A stretch of 64,000 nucleotides of DNA, taken from Pinisolibacter aquiterrae. GTDB taxonomy: Bacteria; Pseudomonadota; Alphaproteobacteria; Rhizobiales; Ancalomicrobiaceae. The stretch lies in contig NZ_JAFNIH010000019.1 of the NCBI RefSeq assembly GCF_019160155.1, forward strand, positions 310,001 to 374,000, written 5' to 3'. The position numbers and the translations under genes were made by a program. Below are positions 1 to 8,968 of the stretch, piece after piece (position 1 is the first letter of the stretch; every line of letters starts with the position of its first letter). Below the pieces are notes generated by a model. That model was not told where the DNA came from, made no database searches, and saw only the letters and a program-made list of their open reading frames with translations.

Positions 1-653
1 TTCATCAGCGACATGGCGCGCTCCTCGTCGACCGGCACGGTGTTCTGCGGCTTCCAGTTCATCTTGACCGAGCTCGCCGTCCCCAGCGCCGCCTCGAGCG
101 CCTTGGAGACCTCCGACAGGCCCTCGAAGGTCGTGACGATGACGTGGCTCTCCTCGTCGGAGACGACGTCGTCGGCGCCCGCCTCGATGGCGGCTTCCAG
201 CACGGCGTCGGCCGAGCCGACCGAGACGGGATAGGTGATCTCGCCGATCCGGTCGAAGGAGAAGGAGACCGAATTGGTCTCACCCAGCGCTCCGCCGAAC
301 TTGGTGAAGGCCGCGCGGACGGCGCCGCCGGTGCGGTTGCGGTTGTCGGTCAGCGCCTCGACGATCACCGCCGTGCCGCCGGGGCCGTAGCCCTCGTAGC
401 GAACCTCTTCGTAGTTGTCGCCGTCGGCACCGGACGCCTTCTTGATGGCGCGCTCGATGTTGTCCTTGGGCATGTTCTCGGCGCGCGCGTTGAGGATCGC
501 CAGACGCAGCTTGGCGTTCATCGAGGGTTCCATGCCGCCCTGCTTGGCCGCGACGGTGATCTCGCGGGCGAGCTTGGAGAAGAGCTTGGAGCGGACCGAG
601 TCCTGCTTGCCCTTCCGGTGCATGATGTTCTTGAACTGTGAATGTCCGGCCAT
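1..653 (-). CDS. yebC: YebC/PmpR family protein (3' end beyond window)
   Basis: The visible 217 codons start [18 protein letters not shown] and match the YebC/TACO1 family, usually about 248 residues, so roughly the last 30 residues lie outside the window. Family members are cytoplasmic; some are described as transcriptional regulators and more recently as factors that help ribosomes through proline-rich stretches. The AGHS-W/F-NI-RK start, the NMPKDNI segment and the YEGYGPGG segment near residues 88-95 are typical. It lies downstream of the phosphoesterase gene on the same strand with a 127-bp gap. The reading frame is intact up to the edge. Confidence 0.95.
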   Translation of the reverse strand, partial: MAGHSQFKNIMHRKGKQDSVRSKLFSKLAREITVAAKQGGMEPSMNAKLRLAILNARAENMPKDNIERAIKKASGADGDNYEEVRYEGYGPGGTAVIVEALTDNRNRTGGAVRAAFTKFGGALGETNSVSFSFDRIGEITYPVSVGSADAVLEAAIEAGADDVVSDEESHVIVTTFEGLSEVSKALEAALGTASSVKMNWKPQNTVPVDEERAMSLM

Positions 654-780
654 GGTCGTCGTCTCGTCGGTCGCAGGCTGGAGTGAAAGCGGCGGCCCCG
701 AGGCCGCGCGTCCCACCCGATCATGTGTCGAAGTGCGCCGCTTATAGTGTGCCCGGCCGCGAAAATCCAGCCGAGGCCGG

Positions 781-1596
781 TCAGAAGCGCGGCAGCGCCT
801 GCGACAGACGGCCGCCGATCCGGATCGGCTCGACCCGGGTGGCGAGACCGCTCGCCTCGTCGACCTCCACCACCAGCCCGCACACCGTCGCCTCGCCGCC
901 GGCCGGCTCGAACCGCGCCCGGCCGATCTTGGTGGTGAAGCGGTTGATCGGCTCGTCCTTCTCCATGCCGATGACGCTGTCGTAGTCGCCGCACATGCCG
1001 GCATCCGACTGGAAGGCGGTGCCGCCGGTCAGGATCTGCCAATCGGCCGTCGGCACATGCGTGTGCGTGCCGATGACGAGGGAGACGCGCCCGTCGAAAT
1101 GATGCGCCATCGCCTGTTTCTCCGAGGTCGCCTCGGCATGGACGTCGAGGACGATCGCGTCCGCCTGCTCGGCGAGCGGACAGGCGGCGATCTCGCGCTC
1201 GGCGACCGCGAACGGGTCGTCGAGCGGATCCATGTAGATCCGCCCCATCACCGAGACGACGAGCACTCGCGCCCCGTTCTTGGCGACATAGAGATTGGCG
1301 CCCTTGCCGGGCGTCCCCTTCGGGTAGTTGGCCGGGCGCAGGAGACGCGGCTGTCGCTCGATGAAGACCAGCGCCTCGCGCTGATCCCACGAATGATTGC
1401 CCAGCGTCAGCGCGTCGGCGCCGGCGTCGATCAGATCCTGAGCGATCTCCTCGGTGATGCCGAAACCACCGGCGGCGTTCTCCGCGTTGACCACCACGAA
1501 GTCGAGGCGGAGATCGTCGACGAGGCCCGGCAGCCGATCGACCACCGCCTTGCGCCCCGCGCGCCCCACCACGTCGCCGAGAAACATCAGTCGCAT
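781..1596 (-). CDS. YmdB-type (TIGR00282) metallophosphoesterase
   Basis: A 271-residue protein of the calcineurin-like TIGR00282/YmdB family. Metal-binding motifs are visible in order: GDVVG at 7-11, NAEN at 37-40, GNHSWD at 66-71, a HAEATSEK segment near 150 and GTHTH at 176-180. Studied homologues hydrolyse cyclic nucleotides (2',3'-cNMP or cAMP) and influence RNA turnover; the substrate here is inferred only from family. The gene starts 7 bp after the stop of the 5-formyl-THF cyclo-ligase gene, so the two are probably co-transcribed, with yebC following. Length and motifs are normal and no signal peptide is seen. Confidence 0.9.
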   Translation of the reverse strand: MRLMFLGDVVGRAGRKAVVDRLPGLVDDLRLDFVVVNAENAAGGFGITEEIAQDLIDAGADALTLGNHSWDQREALVFIERQPRLLRPANYPKGTPGKGANLYVAKNGARVLVVSVMGRIYMDPLDDPFAVAEREIAACPLAEQADAIVLDVHAEATSEKQAMAHHFDGRVSLVIGTHTHVPTADWQILTGGTAFQSDAGMCGDYDSVIGMEKDEPINRFTTKIGRARFEPAGGEATVCGLVVEVDEASGLATRVEPIRIGGRLSQALPRF

Positions 1597-1603
1597 GAAG
1601 GCG

Positions 1604-2215
1604 TCACTCCGAGGATGGGATGCGGGGCGTGATCGCCCCGGTTTCGGTGAGGATCAGATCGAGCCGCCGATCATGAGCCTCCGCGGGCACGCCGTCGACC
1701 CGTTGGCAGGCGAAGGCGAGCCCGATCTTGAGCCGCGGGCGCCGGCTCTCCAGCCGATCGAGGGCGCGGTCGTAATGGCCCTTGCCGTAGCCGATCCGGT
1801 GGCCGGCGCCGTCGAAGGCGGCGAGCGGCATCAGGAGCACGTCCGGCTCGACCTCGCCCGCCCGCGCCGGCGGCACCGAGAGGCCGAATGAGGCGGGCTC
1901 CAGTGCGTCGCCCTCGCGCCAGTCGCGAAAGACCATGGTGACCCGGTCCTCGCCCACCACCGGCAGGGCGAGCCGCGCCCCCGCCGTCGCCAATCGGCGC
2001 ATCAGCGGACGCGGATCGATCTCGCTGCGGATCGGGAAATAGCCCGCCACCACCGTGCCCGGGGCGATCGGCGGCAGCGCGTCGCTCCGCGCCAGGGCCT
2101 CGGCGCCGAGGCGTCGAGCTTCGGGATCGAGCCCGTCGCGGCGCGCCAGGGCGGCGCGGCGAAGATCGGCCTTGGCGGCGGCGAACGGAGCGAGGGAGGG
2201 CGGGGTCTCGGTCAT
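1604..2215 (-). CDS. 5-formyltetrahydrofolate cyclo-ligase
   Basis: A 203-residue protein of the MTHFS/YgfA family, which converts 5-formyl-THF to 5,10-methenyl-THF with ATP in the cytoplasm, returning stored folate to one-carbon metabolism. An N-terminal KADLRRAALARRD helix, a PIRSEIDPRP segment at 61-70 and the ATP/folate-binding GYGKGHYDR at 142-150 are present. It lies directly downstream of the 6S RNA gene and zapA, the same zapA-ssrS-ygfA order known in E. coli, and upstream of the phosphoesterase. The start is the ATG ending at 2215; a short spacer separates it from the 6S RNA. Confidence 0.93.
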   Translation of the reverse strand: MTETPPSLAPFAAAKADLRRAALARRDGLDPEARRLGAEALARSDALPPIAPGTVVAGYFPIRSEIDPRPLMRRLATAGARLALPVVGEDRVTMVFRDWREGDALEPASFGLSVPPARAGEVEPDVLLMPLAAFDGAGHRIGYGKGHYDRALDRLESRRPRLKIGLAFACQRVDGVPAEAHDRRLDLILTETGAITPRIPSSE

Positions 2216-2249
2216 CGGCGGCTTCGAACGGTGGCCGATGCCACGAGAG

Positions 2250-2405
2250 AAGGAAGGAGTGACGAAGCCACCTCGATCGATGGAGATATCGATCCCGGGA
2301 AACCTACAACGTAGGTGGGCGCCGTTATGGGGAAGTCCACGGACCTCCCCAGGGACAGCTCCCGTTCGGATCGATAAGGCCCCGGGGATGCAAACTCCTG
2401 TCGCA
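2250..2405 (-). ncRNA. ssrS: 6S RNA (approximate ends)
   Basis: No open frame fills the gap between zapA and the cyclo-ligase gene, which is the conserved place for 6S RNA. The minus strand folds as expected for this RNA: a long closing stem pairs 2368-2376 with 2287-2295 and continues as 2360-2364 with 2296-2300. Inside it are a hairpin over 2328-2351 and a small ACCTAC/GTAGGT hairpin at 2302-2316, like the extra hairpin seen in the central bubble of many alphaproteobacterial 6S RNAs. A weaker outer pairing joins 2394-2398 to 2256-2260. 6S RNA sequesters housekeeping RNA polymerase. Exact ends are not determined. Confidence 0.75.
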
Positions 2406-2503
2406 TCGCGCAGCCTCGTCGAGCGCGAATATAGGGCCGCGCCCGATCCTCCGCCAGTGCACCCCCGACGATCTCGGTGGACGGGCGCCGCTCGGACGGA
2501 CTC

Positions 2504-2884
2504 TCAGCCCTCCGACGCGTCCGCCCGGCGCCGTCCCAGCGCCTCGGCGACCGAGCCGATCCGCCGCGCCGCCTCGTCGATGCGCCGGGCGATCTCCACC
2601 TCGACCTCGTCGCGCCGCTCGATCACCGCCGCGCGGGTCTCGCGTAAGGAGCGGTTCTCCGCCTCGAGGCTCTTGAGGCGGCGCTGTGTCTCGGAGAGCT
2701 CGTCCATCACCGTCACCGCCGCCATCACGGTCAGGCGTTGATCGCCGATCTCGCCGAAGGAGCCGCGCAGACCGTGGATGATCTCGTCGATGCGCTGCGC
2801 CAGGCCCTGCAGATGAGCCTCTTGGCCGTCCTCGCAGGCCATCCGATAGACGCGCCCGTTGATGGTCACGTTGACTTGAGCCAT
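2504..2884 (-). CDS. zapA: Cell division protein ZapA
   Basis: A 126-residue protein with the ZapA start (AQVNVTINGRVYRMACEDGQE) followed by the LAQRIDEII helix and a long charged coiled coil from about 55 to 115. ZapA binds FtsZ filaments, bundles them and stabilises the Z-ring at midcell. The upstream DUF4164 gene ends 9 bp before its start, so they form a pair, and 6S RNA follows downstream. Length is slightly above the E. coli protein because of the longer C-terminal coil. Confidence 0.92.
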   Translation of the reverse strand: MAQVNVTINGRVYRMACEDGQEAHLQGLAQRIDEIIHGLRGSFGEIGDQRLTVMAAVTVMDELSETQRRLKSLEAENRSLRETRAAVIERRDEVEVEIARRIDEAARRIGSVAEALGRRRADASEG

Positions 2885-2893
2885 CGCCTCGCC

Positions 2894-3175
2894 TCAGCCG
2901 CCGTGCGCGTCGAGCACGGAACGGATCGATTCCATCGCCGCCACCAACCGCCGCGACACCTCGCGATTGGTCTCCTCGAGCAGATTGGCGCGCGTCTTCT
3001 CCTGGTCGAGCGTCTGACCGAGCTGCGAGCGGTCTTCCGCCAGCCGCGCGATCTCCTCCTCGAGCTCGGTATTGGAGCGATCCGTCTCGAAACGCCGCTC
3101 CGTCGCCGTCTCCAGCGCCTCGAGCGCCGCCGACAGTCGCCCGAGCGCCGCCTCGACGGCGGGTGCCTGAACCAT
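2894..3175 (-). CDS. DUF4164 coiled-coil protein
   Basis: A 93-residue, almost wholly helical acidic protein with heptad-like spacing through most of its length (TELEEEIARLAEDRSQLGQ is a sample). It matches the DUF4164 family found beside zapA in many Rhizobiales. No enzymatic motif or membrane segment is seen. Its position immediately before zapA suggests a role with the divisome, but this is inference from context and the function is unknown. Confidence 0.8.
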   Translation of the reverse strand: MVQAPAVEAALGRLSAALEALETATERRFETDRSNTELEEEIARLAEDRSQLGQTLDQEKTRANLLEETNREVSRRLVAAMESIRSVLDAHGG

Positions 3176-3755
3176 CTGGACCCCTCCCGTGGCCGCCCGG
3201 GCCTCCTGAGCCCCGCGACCTCTCGTCCTGCGACACGCCGCCTCGTGGTCGACCCTCGACCCGACGGCCCGCGTCGTCCGGCCACCGCCGGCGACGCCGA
3301 TCCGCCACGACCGATACCGTCGACCCGATCGTCGTCCGATTCGCCGAATGCGCGTCCAGAGCGGAATTTAGGCTTCCGCCGAAGCATGGGTCAATGTGAT
3401 GCCGTCACCATGATCGTCGCGGCCGCGCGCGGCCGACGGCGGCGTCCACCGGAAGCGTCCGGGACCGCGCGGCTCTGACGCGCATTCGTTCGGATTGACA
3501 CCCTCGACTGCCCTGCTATCAGTGCCCCGACCTCGATTTCGAGCGCGGTCTCGGCCGGCGCGTCACGCGACGCGCGAACGCCCTCGAAGGCGAATGCAGT
3601 TTTCCCGCCGCCCAAACCCGTTCCGACGGGTGGCGACGGAGGGGTGGAAACCCTCTCGCCGATCGGCCCTTCGGGATCGATCCCGGACCGAGCGGACCGC
3701 CCGACGGAAGTTCAACCGCCGATCGGGCGGAGAATCACTCGAGAGGAGAACATCC
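3176..3755. other. Divergent intergenic region upstream of DUF4164-zapA and gap
   Basis: This 580-bp stretch has no credible gene. It must hold the promoters for the leftward zapA group and the rightward gap gene. A TTGACA at 3495-3500 followed 15 bp later by CTATCA (3516-3521) is a possible but short-spaced promoter for gap, which would give a leader of about 230 nt. Many Rhizobiales have a transketolase gene in this position; none is present here. An Aggagg-like ribosome site lies at 3744-3748 just before gap. Confidence 0.4.
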
Positions 3756-4763
3756 ATGGTCGTCCGCGTCGCCATCAACGGGTTCGGTCGCATCGGTCGC
3801 AACGTGCTGCGGGCCATCGTCGAGTCGGGTCGCACCGACATCGAGGTGGTCGGCATCAACGATCTCGGCCCGGTCGAGACCAACGCCCATCTCGTGCGCT
3901 ACGACAGCGTCCACGGCCGCTTCCCCGGCACCGTGACCGTCGCCGGCGACACCATCGACGTCGGCCGCGGCCCGATCAAGGTCACCGCCATCAAGGATCC
4001 GACCCAGCTCCCCTGGGCCGATCTCGGCGTCGACGTCGCGATGGAATGCACCGGCATCTTCACCGCCCGCGACAAGGCCGCCATGCATCTCGCCGCCGGC
4101 GCCAAGCGCGTCCTGGTCTCCGCGCCCGCCGACGGCGCCGACCTCACCGTGGTCTACGGCGTCAACCACGACAAGCTGACCAAGGATCATCTCGTCGTCT
4201 CCAACGCCTCCTGCACCACCAACTGCCTCTCCCCCTTCGCCAAGGTGCTCAACGACACCATCGGCATCGAGAAGGGCATGATGACGACGATCCACTCCTA
4301 CACGGGTGATCAGCCGACCCTCGACACCATGCACAAGGACCTCTACCGCGCCCGCGCGGCGGCCCTCTCGATGATCCCGACCTCGACCGGCGCCGCCAAG
4401 GCGGTCGGTCTGGTGCTGCCGGAACTGAAGGGCAAGCTCGACGGCTTCGCGGTGCGCGTGCCGACCCCGAACGTGTCGGTGGTCGATCTGAAGTTCATCG
4501 CCAAGCGCGCCACCTCGAAGGACGAGATCAACGACGCCATCCGCGCCGCCGCCAACGGCCCGCTGAAGGGCATCCTCGGCTACACCGACGACAAGAACGT
4601 CTCGTCGGACTTCAACCACGACCCGCATTCCTCGATCTTCCACACCGATCAGACCAAGGTCATGGACGGCACGCTCGTCTCGGTCCTCTCCTGGTACGAC
4701 AACGAGTGGGGCTTCTCCAACCGCATGTCCGACACCGCCGTCGCCATGGCGAAGCTGATCTGA
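3756..4763 (+). CDS. gap: Glyceraldehyde-3-phosphate dehydrogenase, type I
   Basis: A 335-residue enzyme that oxidises glyceraldehyde 3-phosphate to 1,3-bisphosphoglycerate in glycolysis, or the reverse. The NAD(P)-binding INGFGRIGR is at 7-15 and the catalytic block ASCTTNC at 151-157 with Cys153. A C-terminal [11 protein letters not shown] segment is also typical. The ATG at 3756 is preceded by an AGGAG-type site and begins with the standard [13 protein letters not shown]; the frame is open further upstream but without conserved sequence. pgk follows after a strong terminator. Confidence 0.97.
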   Translation: MVVRVAINGFGRIGRNVLRAIVESGRTDIEVVGINDLGPVETNAHLVRYDSVHGRFPGTVTVAGDTIDVGRGPIKVTAIKDPTQLPWADLGVDVAMECTGIFTARDKAAMHLAAGAKRVLVSAPADGADLTVVYGVNHDKLTKDHLVVSNASCTTNCLSPFAKVLNDTIGIEKGMMTTIHSYTGDQPTLDTMHKDLYRARAAALSMIPTSTGAAKAVGLVLPELKGKLDGFAVRVPTPNVSVVDLKFIAKRATSKDEINDAIRAAANGPLKGILGYTDDKNVSSDFNHDPHSSIFHTDQTKVMDGTLVSVLSWYDNEWGFSNRMSDTAVAMAKLI

Positions 4764-4782
4764 TCCGCCGGATCGAAACGAA

Positions 4783-4810
4783 GGGGCCGGTCTCGACCGG
4801 CCCCTTTTTT
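4783..4810 (+). terminator. Intrinsic terminator between gap and pgk
   Basis: The stem GGGGCCGG / CCGGCCCC (4783-4790 with 4797-4804, 6-nt loop) is followed by six T. It sits 20 bp after the gap stop and ends 28 bp before the pgk start, so it should limit read-through from gap to pgk or act as a partial terminator setting their ratio. Confidence 0.85.
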
Positions 4811-4838
4811 CTCGGAAATCATGTCAGGGAGAGAGATC

Positions 4839-6035
4839 ATGAGCGCCTTCAAGACCCTCGACGACGCCGACGTGAAGGGCAAGCGCTGCCTCGTCCGCGT
4901 CGACCTCAACGTGCCGATGGAGGAAGGGCACGTCACCGACGACACCCGCATCCGCGCGGTGTTGCCGACCATCACCGAGATCGCCGACAAGGGCGGCAAG
5001 GTGATCCTGCTCGCCCATTTCGGCCGCCCCAAGAACGGACCGGAAGACAAGTATTCGCTGGAGCAGGTGGTGCCCGCGCTCGCCTCGCGCCTCGGCATGC
5101 CCGTCGCCTTCGCCGCCGATTCGATCGGTCCGGTCGCCGAGGCGGCGATCGCCGAGATGGCCGACGGCGACGTGCTCCTGCTCGAGAACACCCGCTTCTA
5201 CAAGGGCGAGGAGAAGAACGACCCCGCCCATGTGAAGGCGCTCGCCGCCCTCGGCGATCTCTACGTCAACGACGCCTTCGCCACCGCCCACCGGGCGCAC
5301 GCCTCCACCGAAGGCCTCGCCCATGTGCTGCCGGCCTTTGCCGGCCGCTGCATGCAGGCCGAGCTCGACGCGCTGACCAAGGCGCTCGAGACGCCCGAGC
5401 GGCCCGTCGCCGCCGTCGTCGGCGGCGCCAAGGTCTCCTCCAAGCTCGAGCTGCTCGGCAATCTGGTCAAGAAGGTCGACTACCTGATCATCGGCGGCGG
5501 CATGGCCAACACCTTCCTCGCCGCCGAGGGCGTCGCCGTCGGCAAGTCGCTGTGTGAGCACGACCTCGCCCCGACCGCCCGCGAGATCGTCGAGAAGGCG
5601 AAGGCCGCCGGCTGCACCATCGTGCTGCCGGTCGACGGCGTCGCGGCCAAGGAATTCAAGGCCGGCGCCGAGAACCGGGTCGTCGCCAACGGCGACATCG
5701 CCGCCGACGAGATGGTGCTCGACGCGGGCCCCGCCTCGATCGCCGCGGTCGTCGAGCTGCTCGGCAAGGTCAAGACGCTCGTCTGGAACGGCCCCTTCGG
5801 CGCCTTCGAGATCGAGCCCTTCGACGCCGCCACCAATGCGGTCGCTCTCGAGGCGGCGCGTCTGGCGGCAGCGGGCGAGCTGGTCGCGGTCGCCGGTGGC
5901 GGCGACACCGTGTCGGCGCTGAACCATGCCGGCGCCGCCGAGGACTTCACCTACATCTCCACCGCCGGTGGCGCCTTCCTCGAGTGGCTCGAGGGCAAGG
6001 CGCTCCCCGGCGTCGAGTGCCTGCGCAAGGCGTGA
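4839..6035 (+). CDS. pgk: Phosphoglycerate kinase
   Basis: A 398-residue enzyme that transfers phosphate between 1,3-bisphosphoglycerate and ADP. Conserved blocks seen are RVDLNVPM near the N-terminus, [51 protein letters not shown], and the C-terminal [10 protein letters not shown] chose the ATG at 4839 ([15 protein letters not shown]) over the one at 4821 because it has an AGGGAGAG site 6-13 nt upstream and gives the usual family start. The class II or I aldolase gene that often follows in Rhizobiales is missing; a ThiE-like gene comes next. Confidence 0.97.
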   Translation: MSAFKTLDDADVKGKRCLVRVDLNVPMEEGHVTDDTRIRAVLPTITEIADKGGKVILLAHFGRPKNGPEDKYSLEQVVPALASRLGMPVAFAADSIGPVAEAAIAEMADGDVLLLENTRFYKGEEKNDPAHVKALAALGDLYVNDAFATAHRAHASTEGLAHVLPAFAGRCMQAELDALTKALETPERPVAAVVGGAKVSSKLELLGNLVKKVDYLIIGGGMANTFLAAEGVAVGKSLCEHDLAPTAREIVEKAKAAGCTIVLPVDGVAAKEFKAGAENRVVANGDIAADEMVLDAGPASIAAVVELLGKVKTLVWNGPFGAFEIEPFDAATNAVALEAARLAAAGELVAVAGGGDTVSALNHAGAAEDFTYISTAGGAFLEWLEGKALPGVECLRKA

Positions 6036-6058
6036 TCCGCCCGCGCCCGACGTGACCC

Positions 6059-6086
6059 ACGGCCCGGACCTCACCGTCCGGGCCGT
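6059..6086 (+). terminator. Hairpin downstream of pgk
   Basis: A 10-bp stem ACGGCCCGGA / TCCGGGCCGT lies 24 bp after the pgk stop. The tail is TCGTCGT rather than a clean T-run, so termination may be weak. Confidence 0.5.
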
Positions 6087-6191
6087 TCGTCGTCCGTGCC
6101 CGCCTTACCCGCGCCGAATTCGCGGGCGATTTGACATCGTGGCCCGAAGGGACTTGAACCTCGGGAGCCCCATTCATTCGAGGAACCGCCC

Positions 6192-6821
6192 GTGGCCCGT
6201 CTCTGTCTCGTCACCCCGCGCAGCATCGATCTCGCGAGCTTCACCGCGAGCCTCGAGGCGGCGGTCGCGGCCGGCGACGTCGCCTCGCTGATCATCGATC
6301 TGCCGACCGCCTCCGACGCCGACCGCCGCCGCGCCGCCGATCACCTGACGCCGATCGCCCAAGCGGCCGACGTCGCCGTCCTCGTGCGCAACGACACCCG
6401 CGCCGGCGGTCGCGCCAAGGCCGACGGCGTCCACATCGACACCGGCATGGCCGACCTGCGCGCCGCCCTCGACACCTTCCACCCCGGCGGCATCGTCGGC
6501 GTCGGCGGCCTCGAGACCCGCCACGAGGCGATGGAGGCCGGCGAGACCGAGGTCGACTACGTCTTCTTCGGCGATCTCGACCGCCCCGAGGAGCCCGAGG
6601 CCGCCCGCCGCGCGCTCGACCTCGCCGAATGGTGGACGCCGCTGTTCGAACCGCCCGTCGTCCTCCTCGGCGGGTCGACGCTTCTCTCCTGCGACGAGGC
6701 CGCCGCGACCGGCGCCGAATTCGTCGCGCTGCGCGACGCGATCTGGAACGATCCGCGCGGACCGGCCGAGGCCGTGCGCGAGGCGAGCGCGCGTCTCGCC
6801 GCCGTCGAACCCGAGAGCTGA
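6192..6821 (+). CDS. ThiE-like (thiamine phosphate synthase family) protein, probably degenerate
   Basis: A 209-residue TIM-barrel protein that aligns in outline with thiamine phosphate synthase: a VLVRND strand near 65, KADGVHID near 75-85, and GVGGLETRHEA near 103. However ThiE hallmarks are changed: the GVHLGQED-like loop reads GVHIDTGMAD, the GSTH-type loop reads GVGGLETRH, and the GADYVGFGP-like strand reads EVDYVFFGD. It may therefore not make thiamine phosphate. A similar protein sits in this glycolytic neighbourhood in other Rhizobiales. It is followed 8 bp later by the Sel1-repeat gene, so the two are probably one operon. Confidence 0.7.
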   Translation: MARLCLVTPRSIDLASFTASLEAAVAAGDVASLIIDLPTASDADRRRAADHLTPIAQAADVAVLVRNDTRAGGRAKADGVHIDTGMADLRAALDTFHPGGIVGVGGLETRHEAMEAGETEVDYVFFGDLDRPEEPEAARRALDLAEWWTPLFEPPVVLLGGSTLLSCDEAAATGAEFVALRDAIWNDPRGPAEAVREASARLAAVEPES

Positions 6822-6829
6822 GGCCGCCG

Positions 6830-7999
6830 ATGTCGTCGCGTCCGCGCTCCTCGCTCGCCCTCGCCGTCGCCGCGCTCGCCCTCCTCGGCCTGCCGGCGCT
6901 CGGCCGCGACGCCCGGGCCGAGACCCCCGCCAAGGCGCGGACCGCGCCGCATCGGTCCGACGCGAAGGCGCCGCCCGCCCCGCTGCCGCCCGGAGCCCTG
7001 GCGCCCCGGCTGGCGCCGACCCTGCCCGAGTCGACCGAGCGCGTGCTCCACGGCCCGACCATGTCGCCCTCGCCGCCACCGAGCGAGGACGATCCCGATC
7101 CGGTCTATGCCGCCTTCCAGCGCGGCCTGTGGCTGCGCGCCCTGTCGCTCGCCATTCCCCGCGCCGAGGCCGGTGACACCGCCGCCATGACCATGATCGG
7201 CACGCTCTACGAAGGCGGCATCGGCATCCCCGTCGATCTCGCCAAGGCCGCCAGATGGTACCGCCTCGCCGCCGACAAGGGGGATCGCGAGGCTCGCTCG
7301 GCGCTCGCCCAGATGTATGTCGCCGGGCGCGGCATGCCGAAGGATCTCGGCGAGGCCTGGAAGCTCTTTTCCGCCGCCGCCGCGCAGGATCAGCCGATCG
7401 CCCTCTACAACGGCGCGATCATGATGTTCGACGGTCGCACCGCGCCGCACGACCCGGAAAAGGCGACGGCCTGGCTGAAACGTGCCGCCGAACTCGGCAA
7501 CATCGAGGCGCAATACGCCTACGCGACTCTCCTCTCCGACGAGGAGAACCCGCGCCACGATCCCCTCACCGCCGCTCGCTGGATGCGTGAGGCGGCGATG
7601 TCCGGCTTCGAGGCGGCCGAGATCGACTTCGCCCTGATGCTGCTCAACGGACGCGGCGTCGCCAAGTCGCCCGAGAACGCCTTCGTCTGGTTCCATCGCT
7701 CGGCGCTGCGCGGCAACGCCATCGGCCGCAATCGGCTGGCGCGCATGTACGCCGTCGGCATCGGCAGCGCGCCCGATCCCGTCGCCGCCCTCACCTGGCA
7801 CACGCTCGCCAAACGCCAGGGCCTGCCCGACATCTGGCTCGAGACCCGCCTCGCCGATCTCTCCGACGAGGCGCGCCGCCGCGCCGTCGCGGAGGCCGAC
7901 CGCATCGCCGCGCGCGGCGCCGGCGTCGACCTCGAAGCGGACGAAACGCCGCAGCCCCGCCCCACATCCCCCGCCGACGCCGCCCCGAAGCGGCCCTGA
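6830..7999 (+). CDS. Exported Sel1-like repeat (TPR-type) protein
   Basis: A 389-residue protein with an N-terminal signal peptide (hydrophobic core near residues 8-24, probable cleavage after ARA at about 31), a Pro/Ala-rich linker, and from about 100 onwards repeated Sel1 motifs of the form A..G...A...LG..Y..G.GV..D...A..W (for example GTLYEGGIGIPVDLAKAARW). Such repeats form an alpha-solenoid used as a periplasmic binding scaffold. The start at 6830 lies 8 bp after the ThiE-like stop. The partner and process are unknown. The tail after about 365 is Asp/Pro rich and likely disordered. Confidence 0.85.
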   Translation: MSSRPRSSLALAVAALALLGLPALGRDARAETPAKARTAPHRSDAKAPPAPLPPGALAPRLAPTLPESTERVLHGPTMSPSPPPSEDDPDPVYAAFQRGLWLRALSLAIPRAEAGDTAAMTMIGTLYEGGIGIPVDLAKAARWYRLAADKGDREARSALAQMYVAGRGMPKDLGEAWKLFSAAAAQDQPIALYNGAIMMFDGRTAPHDPEKATAWLKRAAELGNIEAQYAYATLLSDEENPRHDPLTAARWMREAAMSGFEAAEIDFALMLLNGRGVAKSPENAFVWFHRSALRGNAIGRNRLARMYAVGIGSAPDPVAALTWHTLAKRQGLPDIWLETRLADLSDEARRRAVAEADRIAARGAGVDLEADETPQPRPTSPADAAPKRP

Positions 8000-8071
8000 A
8001 CGGCATTCCCCCTTGAACCGGGCGGCGTTTCGTGGTGACGAGAGGCCGAACCCAGAAGCATGGAACGATCG

Positions 8072-8860
8072 ATGGCACGCTCGGCACTCCTCAACGTCAT
8101 GGTCGACGCCGTCCGCAAGGCGGGTCGCTCGCTGGTGCGCGATTTCGGCGAGGTGGAGAACCTCCAGGTCTCCCACAAGGGACCGGCCGACTACGTCTCC
8201 GCCGCCGACCGCAAGGCCGAGCAGATCCTGCGCGACGAACTCGCCCGCGTCCGCCCCGGTTACGGCTTCCTGCTCGAGGAGAGCGGCGTCGTCGAGGGTA
8301 CCGACCCGACCCACACCTGGATCGTCGACCCGCTCGACGGAACCACCAACTTCCTGCACGGTATCCCGATCTTCGCGATCTCGGTGGCGCTCCAGCGCAA
8401 CGACCAGATCGTCGCCGGCGTGATCTACAACCCGATCATGGACGAGCTCTACGTCGCCGAACGCGGCGCCGGCGCCTTCGTCAACGATCGCCGCCTGCGC
8501 GTCGCCGCCCGGCGCGAACTTCACGAATGCGTGATCGGCACCGGCATTCCCTTCCTCGGTCACGGCGATCACGCCCGCTTCCTCGCCGAGGCCGGTACCG
8601 TGATGCGCGAGGTCGCCGGCATCCGCCGCTGCGGCGCCGCCTCGATCGACCTCGCCTGGGTCGCCTCGGGCCGCCTCGACGGCTTCTGGGAGCGCAGCCT
8701 CAAACCCTGGGACATGGCGGCCGGTATCCTGATGATCCGCGAGGCCGGCGGCTTCGTCACCGACCTCTCCGGCCGCGACCGCATGCTCGAGACCGGCTCG
8801 GTGATGGCCGGCAACGAGAACGTGCACAAGCGTCTGGCCACCCTGCTCGCCAAGGCCTGA
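8072..8860 (+). CDS. suhB: Inositol monophosphatase family protein (SuhB-like)
   Basis: A 262-residue member of the IMPase/SuhB family, Mg-dependent phosphatases of inositol-1-phosphate or related sugars. Metal-binding residues are visible: LLEES at 67-71, the DPLDGTTNF motif at 86-94 and a late WDMAAG segment. I chose ATG 8072 (MARSALLNVMV) rather than 8060 because it gives the usual alpha family start and has GGAA at a good distance. In enteric bacteria SuhB also acts in rRNA antitermination; whether that holds here cannot be told. Confidence 0.9.
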   Translation: MARSALLNVMVDAVRKAGRSLVRDFGEVENLQVSHKGPADYVSAADRKAEQILRDELARVRPGYGFLLEESGVVEGTDPTHTWIVDPLDGTTNFLHGIPIFAISVALQRNDQIVAGVIYNPIMDELYVAERGAGAFVNDRRLRVAARRELHECVIGTGIPFLGHGDHARFLAEAGTVMREVAGIRRCGAASIDLAWVASGRLDGFWERSLKPWDMAAGILMIREAGGFVTDLSGRDRMLETGSVMAGNENVHKRLATLLAKA

Positions 8861-8968
8861 CCCGGCCCGACCGACGCTCGCGGATGTCATGGCCGTGACG
8901 CAGGCTGCGTGCTTGTGTCGATCCCCGTCGCCGGTCATGCTGGCGACGGAACCGACGAGAGGTCTGGA

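Noticed and set aside
6087-6191. TPP riboswitch before the ThiE-like gene
   Set aside because: The 105-bp leader lacks the CUGAGA and related conserved thi-box sequences.
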